This document shows, piece by piece, positions 57,182 to 64,000 of a stretch of 64,000 nt of DNA; the first letter of the stretch is position 1, and each line of letters opens with the position of its first letter. Location: the NCBI GenBank assembly GCA_965198865.1, contig CBDAQA010000025.1, forward strand, positions 62,001 through 126,000. Reading direction: 5' to 3'. A program made the position numbers and the translations under genes. Origin of the DNA: CBDAQA01 sp965198865 (lineage in GTDB: Bacteria > Planctomycetota > Phycisphaerae > Tepidisphaerales > Tepidisphaeraceae). The notes beneath the pieces are model-generated. The model had not been told where the DNA came from. It saw only the letters and a program-made list of their open reading frames with translations, and made no database searches.

Positions 57182-58276
57182 ATGAAGGCCATCGACAGCC
57201 CCGAAGAGAACATCGAGCAGAGCCAGGAGTCGGCCCAGCCGCCGACGCAGTTGTCCCGCAGCGACCTGGACGCCGTCCACCACACGGCCAACACCCTGAT
57301 CGAGCAGCTGGCCCAGGTCCCCGACGGCGACATGGTTGGCGAGATCGTCGCCAACGCCCTGAAGCTGCTGCGGGACCAGACCAACCGCGGCGACATCAAG
57401 CTGTTGAACAAGAGCCTGAAGGAGCTGCGGTACGCGCTGAAGGTGTTCGCCCCCTACCGCGACATCCACAAGGTGAGCATCTTCGGGAGCGCCCGGACCC
57501 CCGAGAGTCACGAGGACTACGCCTCGGCGGCGGCGTTCGGCAAGGCGATGGCGGCCGCGGGGTGGATGGTGATCACCGGTGCCGGCGGCGGCATCATGGC
57601 GGCCGGGCACGCGGGCGCGGGGCACGAGCCGTCGTTCGGGCTGGCCATCCGGCTGCCGTTCGAGCAGAAGACCAACCCACACATCGAGGCCGACCCCAAA
57701 CTCATCAACTTCAACTACTTCTTCACCCGCAAGCTGATGTTCGTCCGCTCCAGCCACGCGGTCGTCATCTACCCCGGCGGGTTCGGCACGATGGACGAGG
57801 GGTTCGAGGTGCTCACGCTGGTGCAGACCGGCAAGAGCGTGCCCACCCCCATCGTGTTCGTCGACAAGAAGGGCGGCGACTACTGGGCCATGTGGCAGGA
57901 CTACGTCGAGCGGCAACTGCTGCGCCGCGGCTTGATCGGCAAGGACGACCTGGCCCTGTACAAGATCACGGACAACGTCGACGAGGCCGTCCGCGAATGC
58001 CGGCACTTCTACAGCAACTACCACAGCCTGCGCTACAACAAGGGCGACGCCATCTTCCGACTGCAGCGGGCGCCCAGCGTCAAGCAGTTGGAGGCGATCA
58101 ACGCCGAGTTCAACGACATCAACAAGGTCGGCGGCTTCCGCGTCGCCGCCGCCCTGCCGGCCGAGCGCGACGAGCCGTCTCTGGCCCGCCTCCCGCGGCT
58201 CGTGTTCAACTTCAACAAGCGCGACCACGGCCGGCTGCGGATGCTGATCGACCACCTGAACGACCTGCCGGCGTGA
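57182..58276 (+). CDS. LOG-family (TIGR00730-like) nucleotide phosphoribohydrolase
   Basis: 364 residues from the ATG at 57182 (GTG at 57134 is possible). An about 95-residue helical N-terminal extension precedes the Rossmann-like core: VSIFGSARTPES (98-109), VITGAGGGIMAAGHAGA and the diagnostic PGGFGTMDE (198-206). LOG proteins release the base from nucleoside 5'-monophosphates. The long N- and C-terminal extensions resemble the larger PpnN-like group and not the short cytokinin-activating LOGs. Confidence 0.9.
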   Translation: MKAIDSPEENIEQSQESAQPPTQLSRSDLDAVHHTANTLIEQLAQVPDGDMVGEIVANALKLLRDQTNRGDIKLLNKSLKELRYALKVFAPYRDIHKVSIFGSARTPESHEDYASAAAFGKAMAAAGWMVITGAGGGIMAAGHAGAGHEPSFGLAIRLPFEQKTNPHIEADPKLINFNYFFTRKLMFVRSSHAVVIYPGGFGTMDEGFEVLTLVQTGKSVPTPIVFVDKKGGDYWAMWQDYVERQLLRRGLIGKDDLALYKITDNVDEAVRECRHFYSNYHSLRYNKGDAIFRLQRAPSVKQLEAINAEFNDINKVGGFRVAAALPAERDEPSLARLPRLVFNFNKRDHGRLRMLIDHLNDLPA

Positions 58277-58905
58277 CGGCGGCGGGAGCCGGCACGGGGC
58301 GGCCGCCTCCAGTGTGGGCAGGTCGGTGCCGGGCAATGGCTGGACGTCGTGCGTCTCGCTGTTGCGGACGTCGGGCTCGTGGTTCGACAAGTGGTCGACC
58401 AGCCGATCGACCGGCCCGTGATCATCGATTCCCCTGTGCTGCTCGCTTCCGCACCAGCGGCATCAGGTGATGGGGCAGCAACGAAGGCTCGAGTGGTGGG
58501 CCATCGCACGACAGCCAGTCCATCGTCTGCGTCGCCTTGTCGCAGGGCGGCCGGGTTCTCCGCCGACAATTTGTCGACCCGCCCTTCAGTCACCGCTGGC
58601 CGGTCGAGGGTCCTTGAGCCGGGGTGAGGCAGACCGTCGACGTCGGGGGGCGGGGGCGTGCATTCGAAAGCGAAGACTCGGCGTGGACGCATGCAATACC
58701 CCGGTGAAACCGGCCCGTAACCCTCCCGGGAGCGGTTGCCTTGGTATCGGGATGTTCCGCGCCTACCAACCGAAGGGAGGATTCGACGGCCTCCTTTGCC
58801 TTTTCGATCCGTTTCGCCAGAATGCCCCCTTGGCCGTCGCGGCCCGTGCCGTGTGGGCGCGGCGGCGGCCTCCGTGATCCGGATGTCGAGGGGAACGGGC
58901 CAGGC
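58277..58905. other. Gene-free stretch of 629 bp
   Basis: No open frame on either strand looks like a protein. Third-position GC bias is weaker than in neighbouring genes and stops are frequent in a wandering pattern. A minus-strand frame of 105 codons (58590-58907) has one helix-like piece (AKRIEKAKEAVESSLRLVG) but no recognised family. I saw no tRNA, clear promoter or long palindrome here. Confidence 0.5.
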
Positions 58906-59433
58906 ATGTGGTATTTTGCGTACGGGTCGAACCTGAACAGCCGGGCGGTGGCCGAATGGTGCCGCCACTACGGCTACCGCCCCCCCGCGCTCCGGCTCGG
59001 CAAGCCGGCCGTCCTCAACAACTGGCGGCTGTCGTTCCCCATCTTTAGCGAGTACTGGGGCGGCGGGATCGGCGACATCGTCTACGACCCCGGCAAGTAT
59101 GTCATGGGGGCGCTGTTCGACCTGTCGGACAACGAGATCGCCGTCCTCGACGCCAAGGTGAACCGAAAGCTTGATGCCAACGGTAAGGAGATCGGCACCT
59201 ACCAGCGGATCGAGGTCAAGGCCACCCACCTTGGCAAGACCGACGAGGTGCCCGCCATCACCTACCAGGGCGTCAGCGCGGAGCGGTACCATATTCCCCC
59301 CACCCAGCACTACATGGACCTGGTCATCCAGGGGGCGTACAGCTTCGGCCTGAGCATGATGTGGATCGCCTACCTGCAGAGCTTCCCCATCCAGGCGGGC
59401 CGCAAACCGCGGAAGCCGGACGAGCGGCCATGA
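58906..59433 (+). CDS. Gamma-glutamylcyclotransferase-like (GGCT/AIG2) protein
   Basis: 175 residues. The opening MWYFAYGSNLNSR is the glycine loop YGSN of the GGCT fold, followed by RLGKPAVLNNWRLSF, GGIGDIVYDPGKYVMGALFDLSDNEIAVLDAKVN, where the Glu in NEIAVLD is a candidate catalytic acid. Family members release 5-oxoproline from gamma-glutamyl compounds. The ATG at 58906 has a weak purine-rich sequence before it (GAGGGGAAC). Confidence 0.85.
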   Translation: MWYFAYGSNLNSRAVAEWCRHYGYRPPALRLGKPAVLNNWRLSFPIFSEYWGGGIGDIVYDPGKYVMGALFDLSDNEIAVLDAKVNRKLDANGKEIGTYQRIEVKATHLGKTDEVPAITYQGVSAERYHIPPTQHYMDLVIQGAYSFGLSMMWIAYLQSFPIQAGRKPRKPDERP

Positions 59434-59452
59434 GGTTTGATTTGCTGGATGA

Positions 59453-60346
59453 TCACGTTCCCAGCGTCCACTTCATCGACCAGTCCCGCCGCCCGCCCGC
59501 GGCCAGTCGGCCGGCCGTCCCGTCGGCCACCGCGCGGTCCAGCTGGTCGAACCGGCCGGTGGTCGGCCCCACCATAAAGTTGCGGGTGTTGCCCCAGCCA
59601 CCGGTGTTGACCCAGACGCCCCAGTACGCGGGGAGGTCATCGTCCGATTCATACTCGATCGCCAGCGATCGGCCGCGGCCCGGGTAACGGACGACCAGCG
59701 GCGAACCGATCGGGTCGAGCGAGAACGACTTCCACGCTCGGCCGGCCGGGAAGGCGGAGAGGTCGGTCAGCAGTACGTCCGGCTCGACGGCCGGCCAGTC
59801 GAACTCCACTTGATGGTCCACCCCCATCCCGTCATGGCTGTACCGCCACCGCCCGGCCGGACCGTCGAGGTGAGCCGGGGCGACCATCGACATCAGCGCG
59901 TGCTGCGACCAGAGGAACCGGAACTCGAACGGGGCCAGGTTGATCAGCGTGTACTCGGCCAGGACCGTCGAGTCGTCGAGGTAGAGCTTCCGCGTCAACC
60001 GGTAGCCGAACCGGAGGCCATGCCAGACCGTCGTGATGCCGCCCCTGGTCGGGACGGACGTGGTCGGCAGGCCCCAGAGCTCGCCGTGGTCGGGGATGCC
60101 GATGCCGTCGTACGGCCGGCCCGGGTACCGGCCGGCACCGACGGCCGGGAAGCACTCGTCCCACCCGGCGAACCAGCTGTCGTCGAACGGCTCATCGTAC
60201 CGCGGCCGGGTGGGCAGCTCGGCCGGGTAGTCGAACAGCAGTTCGAAGCCGTCGGCCTTGTCGACCATCGACGACACCTTGCCGCCGTACGTCGGCCACA
60301 CCTGCAGGCGAACCGCGTCGTTCTCGACCGTGACCGGCTGGCTCAT
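59453..60346 (-). CDS. Galactose-mutarotase-fold protein
   Basis: 297 residues, no signal peptide. The all-beta aldose 1-epimerase-like fold is suggested by LQVWPTYGGKVSSMVDKADGFELLF, GWDECFPAVGAGRYPG, DHGELWGLP, the LTRKLYLDDSTVLAEYTLIN strand pair and WSQHALM. Glu and His in these segments are plausible sugar-binding residues. It could be a mutarotase, a DUF5107-like lectin or a sugar-binding relative. It is convergent with the GGCT gene (19-bp gap). Confidence 0.75.
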   Translation of the reverse strand: MSQPVTVENDAVRLQVWPTYGGKVSSMVDKADGFELLFDYPAELPTRPRYDEPFDDSWFAGWDECFPAVGAGRYPGRPYDGIGIPDHGELWGLPTTSVPTRGGITTVWHGLRFGYRLTRKLYLDDSTVLAEYTLINLAPFEFRFLWSQHALMSMVAPAHLDGPAGRWRYSHDGMGVDHQVEFDWPAVEPDVLLTDLSAFPAGRAWKSFSLDPIGSPLVVRYPGRGRSLAIEYESDDDLPAYWGVWVNTGGWGNTRNFMVGPTTGRFDQLDRAVADGTAGRLAAGGRRDWSMKWTLGT

Positions 60347-60411
60347 GGGGGTCGCTCCTGAGGGCGTTGCGGACGGGCCCGTTGTACCCGCGCGGGCTAC
60401 GATCCGCGACC

Positions 60412-61086
60412 ATGGCGACCCCCATGTCCGACTCGATCCGCAACCCCCTGGCCGAGGTGACGGCGTGCCCGGCGTGCGGGCAGATCATCGCGGGCCTGCC
60501 ATCTCAGGGCCGCTGGCCGGAGTGCGGCGCCGGGTACGACCGGCACGAGGTGGTCCTCTTCGGCAGCCGCCGGTGGCACGTGTGGGGCCTGTGGGGCGAG
60601 GTGCTGACGGCCGCACCGGTCTTCTGGTTCACCCTCGGATCACGGGACAAGCTCGAGATCTTCGCGTCGGCCGTCTGGGGTCTGACGCTGGTGGGCCTCG
60701 TGGCGGCGGCGATCAACCGGCTACTCGTGGAGCGACCGGGGCAGGCGAGGCTTCGCCTCTCGCAGGCCGGGTGCGGGCTGGACGTCGAGACGCCGCCGCC
60801 GCCAGTGCCGTTGCGGTTGCTAATCCTCATCCGCAACGCCGCGGGCCTGCGGCGTCGGTGGTGGACGGCCGAACCGTGGGTCCGCTCCGCGACCCTGCCG
60901 TGGTACCAGGTCCGCCGGACCACGATCACCCCTGCAAGGGATGGCCGATGGCGGATCCAGGTGCAGCGTTCGGGGTACACGCGCGGCAGGGCCGTGCCGA
61001 TCGACGTCACCGTATCGGCGACGGCGGAACAGCTCGACGCCCTGCGCAGCTTCGTCGCCGAGTTCACGCAGCTGATTCAGCGTTAG
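60412..61086 (+). CDS. Zinc-ribbon membrane protein, hypothetical
   Basis: 224 residues. N-terminal four-Cys ribbon (CPACGQ...WPECG, about 19-38), then two membrane helices (about 63-80 and 86-105) and a C-terminal cytoplasmic domain with a tyrosine-poor, Arg/Trp-rich body. A short zinc ribbon before membrane helices is frequent in planctomycete proteins of unknown role. Its 3' end overlaps the convergent gene by 23 bp. Confidence 0.65.
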   Translation: MATPMSDSIRNPLAEVTACPACGQIIAGLPSQGRWPECGAGYDRHEVVLFGSRRWHVWGLWGEVLTAAPVFWFTLGSRDKLEIFASAVWGLTLVGLVAAAINRLLVERPGQARLRLSQAGCGLDVETPPPPVPLRLLILIRNAAGLRRRWWTAEPWVRSATLPWYQVRRTTITPARDGRWRIQVQRSGYTRGRAVPIDVTVSATAEQLDALRSFVAEFTQLIQR

Positions 61087-61618
61087 CCCCCGGACCCGGT
61101 GCGTCCGGCAACGGCTGACCGGCGGTCCCCTCGTGCTGATCCCGGGTGCGGTACAGGTTCCAGATCAGGTAGGCCAAGATGGCCAGGTTCGCCACGAAGA
61201 TCGCCGCCTTGATCGCCCGGCGGTGCGGGTGGAGCAGTTCGATGACCTCCAACGGCAGCAGGAGCGACGTCGTGACGATGACGACGTACTCGGCCCACCG
61301 CTTCCGCAACAGCAGCCCGATGCCCTCCAGGCCGAACAGCGCACCGTAGACGAACAGCCCGATGCCGGCGTGGTGCAGCTTCTCCGGCGGGATGCCGGTC
61401 GCCCCCGAGATCAGGCGGTGCATGTAGAAGCTGCCGGGGTCGAAGTGGACCACTTTCACCCATGTGGTCAGCGTCTCGTCGACGTCCGGCGACAGTCGGA
61501 GGTGATGCAGGCCGTAGGCGGCGGCAAGGAGGATCATCGCCTTCAGCAGCTTGAACGCCCCGATCACGAGGAGCAAGCCGTTTCTCTTCTCAGGCGGGGG
61601 TGGTTCGGTAAGTGTCAT
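61064..61618 (-). CDS. DUF2127 family membrane protein
   Basis: 184 residues. Four membrane helices with the DUF2127 pattern: GLLLVIGAFKLLKAMILLAAAYGLHHL, GLFVYGALFGLEGIGLLLRKRWAEYVVIVTTSLLLPLEV and a final LAILAYLIWNLYRTR. Function unknown; the charged C-terminal tail is Pro/Gly-rich. Overlaps the convergent zinc-ribbon gene. Confidence 0.85.
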   Translation of the reverse strand: MTLTEPPPPEKRNGLLLVIGAFKLLKAMILLAAAYGLHHLRLSPDVDETLTTWVKVVHFDPGSFYMHRLISGATGIPPEKLHHAGIGLFVYGALFGLEGIGLLLRKRWAEYVVIVTTSLLLPLEVIELLHPHRRAIKAAIFVANLAILAYLIWNLYRTRDQHEGTAGQPLPDAPGPGANAESAA

Positions 61619-61731
61619 ACGGCTCCGACAGGATGGGTGATGCGACTAGTGTAACGGCGGGAGCGATGCCGCGCCAGTTCGTGCTCGCCTTGGCACTCAG
61701 CTTGCACCTACGATGCCAACAGGAGTGTTCG

Positions 61732-62103
61732 ATGCAAAGCAAAAAGAGCCTAGTTAGGGCGGTTGCCGCCGTCGCCGCTGCGGCGACGTGCGCGATCGCC
61801 TTGGACGCTGCGGTCGTCCTCGCAGCGGACCCGGGCCCGGCCACCCAGCCGGCCAAGATGGCCCCATCGACGCAGCCCGCCCTGGTAGGTGGGTCAATCT
61901 CGAACGAATATGCTCGCCCCGACCGCATGCCGGCACCACCCGCGCCGACTCTGATGTCGTCACCCAATGGTGCCTCCAGCGTGAACGCACCGGCCACCGT
62001 CACCGTGGGCGGCGGGGTCGATGCCGGCCAGCGTGATGCGGCACCCATGTCGTCCAACACCAGCATCACGCCGACTCCCACGACCCGTCCCGCAATGCGG
62101 TGA
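61732..62103 (+). CDS. Small secreted Pro/Thr-rich protein
   Basis: 123 residues. The ATG follows AGGAG (61721-61725) by six bases. A signal peptide (VRAVAAVAAAATCAIALDAAVVLAA) with cleavage near residue 32 leaves a low-complexity mature protein rich in Pro, Thr, Ser and Ala (QPAKMAPSTQPALV and TITPTPTTRPAMR-like ends). No folded domain recognised; probably an extracellular or envelope filler protein. Confidence 0.6.
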   Translation: MQSKKSLVRAVAAVAAAATCAIALDAAVVLAADPGPATQPAKMAPSTQPALVGGSISNEYARPDRMPAPPAPTLMSSPNGASSVNAPATVTVGGGVDAGQRDAAPMSSNTSITPTPTTRPAMR

Positions 62104-62144
62104 GATGGCTCGCGGTTTTAATTCACAGCCCCTTGGAGTAGCCC

Positions 62145-62486
62145 GTGAAGTACCTGATCCAATCGTTCCTCTTGGCTGCCGGCTTGTCGGCGATCGGCGG
62201 ATGTGACGCCGTCGACTATTACCCGGCTCATGAGACGCCGATGCGATCAGCCGACCTGCGCAAGGAGGGTGTCGGGACGTACGGCGGAAACAACAGCAAC
62301 TACCCGGTCGGCACGCCGGGCACGGCCGGGACAGATGGTCCGACTTCGGGCACCGCACCGTCGTTCAACGCGAGCGGCCAAGGCACGTTCTCGAACACCG
62401 GTTCCTACAGCGGCGCCAACGTCGGTGGCGCGAACACCCCACTGGACCGAACCACCACGGGCCCCGGCACCGCCGGCGGCCACTGA
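62145..62486 (+). CDS. Small Gly/Thr-rich lipoprotein
   Basis: 113 residues from GTG 62145. The lipobox LSAIGGC puts the lipidated Cys at about residue 20. The mature part is disordered and Gly, Thr, Asn and Ser-rich (GTYGGNNSNYPVG, GTFSNTGSYSGAN). It lies 41 bp after the previous small secreted protein, and the two may be co-expressed. No homology recognised. Confidence 0.65.
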   Translation: MKYLIQSFLLAAGLSAIGGCDAVDYYPAHETPMRSADLRKEGVGTYGGNNSNYPVGTPGTAGTDGPTSGTAPSFNASGQGTFSNTGSYSGANVGGANTPLDRTTTGPGTAGGH

Positions 62487-62497
62487 CCGCCCCGGGG

Positions 62498-63922
62498 TCA
62501 CCGCTCCCTCCGCATCTTGACGGCCACAATCTTCAGCGCCTCGGCCACGGCCGGGAAGACGTGGATGAGGTCAGCGAAGTCGTCTACGGCCGCGTTGAGC
62601 CGCAGACCCATGGCCGCCTCGTGGATCACCTCGCCCACCTGGGGGCCGACCAACGACACGCCGAGCACCTGGCCGGTCACGCGGTCGGCGACCATCTTGC
62701 ATAACCCCAGCGGTTGCCTCATCAGCCCGGCACGTGGGACCTCTTCCATCCGAAGCTGACCGGCCCAGACGTCGTGTCCTGCCGCCCGCGCCTCTGCTTC
62801 GGTAATCCCGACGGTCGACACCTGCGGATCGACGAAGATCGTCCGCGGCACCACCCTGCCGTCAAATGGTTTCGCCGGCCCGAGGCCCAGCGCGTTGTGG
62901 GCCGCCGCTTGGCCCTGCACGTTCGACACCGGCGTCGCCTGCGGGCCGCCGACCGCGTCCCCGGCGGCGTAGACGTGCGGCACCGTCGTCCGCATCTCTC
63001 CGTCCACGACGATCTCGCCGCGCTCGTTGAGGCGGACGCCGATCGCTTCCAACCCGATGTTGTCGCTGTTGGGTCGACGCCCGGCGGCCAGCACCAGCTT
63101 CGCCGCCCGCAGCGTCGTCGGCCGCCCGTCCACCATCACATCGGCCGCCACGCCCTCACCGTCGCGCCGAACCGACCGGACCTCGGCCTGGAAGGAAACG
63201 TTGACGCCGTCCTTGATGAGACACTGCCCGATGCACGTCCGCACGTCTGGCTCGTACCCGTCGTTCAGCAGTTGAGCGCCGCGGACCAGCAGGGTCACCC
63301 GGCTGCCGAAGCGGTGGAACATTTGGCCCAGCTCCAGCGCGATGTACCCACCGCCGACGATCAGCAGGGACGCTGGCAACGCCCGCAGTTCTCCCGCCTC
63401 GCCCGCCGCGAGCAGGTCGCTCGTCAGAAACGGCACGTCGTCGAGCCCATGGATCGGCGGCACGACGGGCCGGGATCCGGTGGCGATCAGCACGGCGTCG
63501 CCGACGACCGACGCAGCGCCATCGATGTCGATCGTGTGCGCATCGACCAAGCGGCCATGCCCGCGGAACAAGTGTACGGACGCCTGCTTCGGCTGGTCGT
63601 AATGTTCCCGGTGGTGGAGCACCTGCGCGTCCTTCTGGGCGACCAACGCAGGGAAGCCAACGGCCAGGTCTGCCCGCGTGGGAATGACGTCGAACCGCGG
63701 GAAGCGGGCATTCTGGTACGCCTCGGCTGCCTCGATGAACATCTTGCTGGGAACGCACCCGTGATTCGGGCAGGTGCCGCCGGCCGCCCGTTGCTCGACG
63801 ATCGCGACCGTCCGGCTAGCACGCGCCGCCACGGCCGCCGCCGAGTAGGCGGCGCTGCCGCCGCCGAGGATCACGAGGTCGAAGTGCTGGGACGGCGTGT
63901 TCATCGGGATCGGGATCGTCAT
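62498..63922 (-). CDS. Mercuric-reductase-like pyridine nucleotide-disulfide oxidoreductase
   Basis: 474 residues. FAD site LVILGGGSAAYSAAAVAA (16-33), redox pair C51 and C56 in GGTCPNHGCVPSK, NAD(P) site LLIVGGGYIALELG, the second FAD motif VYAAGDAVGG and the C-terminal catalytic-type HVFPAVAE. The usual VN between the Cys residues is PNH here. It lacks the N-terminal HMA domain and the C-terminal vicinal Cys of true MerA, so it is probably a MerA-like or dihydrolipoamide dehydrogenase-like disulfide reductase of unknown substrate. Confidence 0.88.
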   Translation of the reverse strand: MTIPIPMNTPSQHFDLVILGGGSAAYSAAAVAARASRTVAIVEQRAAGGTCPNHGCVPSKMFIEAAEAYQNARFPRFDVIPTRADLAVGFPALVAQKDAQVLHHREHYDQPKQASVHLFRGHGRLVDAHTIDIDGAASVVGDAVLIATGSRPVVPPIHGLDDVPFLTSDLLAAGEAGELRALPASLLIVGGGYIALELGQMFHRFGSRVTLLVRGAQLLNDGYEPDVRTCIGQCLIKDGVNVSFQAEVRSVRRDGEGVAADVMVDGRPTTLRAAKLVLAAGRRPNSDNIGLEAIGVRLNERGEIVVDGEMRTTVPHVYAAGDAVGGPQATPVSNVQGQAAAHNALGLGPAKPFDGRVVPRTIFVDPQVSTVGITEAEARAAGHDVWAGQLRMEEVPRAGLMRQPLGLCKMVADRVTGQVLGVSLVGPQVGEVIHEAAMGLRLNAAVDDFADLIHVFPAVAEALKIVAVKMRRER

Positions 63923-64000
63923 CGTGCCGACCGAATCGTGTAGGGGTGGATGTGGTCCGCGACGTTACGGTTCGGCACGCCTCGGCCAAACGACCGCCGC

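Noticed and set aside
58590..58907. 105-codon minus-strand frame as a gene
   Set aside because: One helix-like piece only, no ribosome site, Pro/Arg-rich ends and no recognised family.
62498..63922. True mercuric reductase (merA)
   Set aside because: There is no N-terminal HMA domain, no C-terminal vicinal Cys and no mer operon neighbours.

Overview
The window is very GC-rich, strongly GC3-biased bacterial chromosome with short intergenic gaps. The gene content points to Planctomycetota, most likely class Phycisphaerae: a signal peptidase I enlarged by a zinc ribbon and a beta-sandwich, a GH99-like secreted hydrolase with a CBM9-like tail, short secreted proteins rich in Thr, Pro and Gln-Pro, ECF sigma regulation and many palindromic intergenic repeats. 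The taxonomy is inferred from gene style; no rRNA is present.

Layout. 1-9 kb: end of a GT2 glycosyltransferase, a secreted glycoside hydrolase, a GlsB-like membrane protein, the psd-pssA phosphatidylethanolamine pair, a DUF433/DUF5615 toxin-antitoxin-like pair, gltX, a glycerophosphodiesterase, smpB and a tRNA-Leu(CAG) with its own promoter and terminator. 8.3-13.9 kb: a sensor kinase and receiver in overlapping frames, a HAD phosphatase, an ECF sigma factor with a probable anti-sigma factor, and the oversized lepB. 13.9-23.7 kb: a MacAB-TolC-type efflux operon on the minus strand that contains a DUF1016/YhcG nuclease gene, facing a two-component system on the plus strand. A complete ISKra4-like insertion sequence with an 8-bp target duplication sits exactly between them. 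23.8-33.6 kb: a VanJ-like phosphoesterase, a GH28 lipoprotein and a three-gene ABC export locus.

33.6-47 kb: a minus-strand block centred on a 1288-residue TssM/IcmF protein, with TagF, a protein that looks like a very diverged TssL/DotU, a pseudokinase-like protein, another tail-anchored membrane protein and two secreted PDZ-like paralogues. No sheath, tube, baseplate or ClpV gene is next to them. This partial, type VI-like membrane complex is the best candidate for an undescribed system. 47-54 kb: UbiA-type prenyltransferase, RibD-C reductase, a flippase and pyruvyl-transferase pair for surface polysaccharide, lipA, and a tandem uma2 duplication that carried the 3' end of lipA with it. 54-64 kb: a decayed membrane gene, a Doc/AbrB toxin-antitoxin module, a Gfo/Idh/MocA dehydrogenase, a LOG-like protein, a GGCT-like protein, a mutarotase-fold protein, small membrane or secreted proteins and a mercuric-reductase-like flavoenzyme.

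Across the window at least ten long imperfect palindromes of several sequence families lie between genes, sometimes inside operons and sometimes supplying the last codons of a gene. They are annotated individually.
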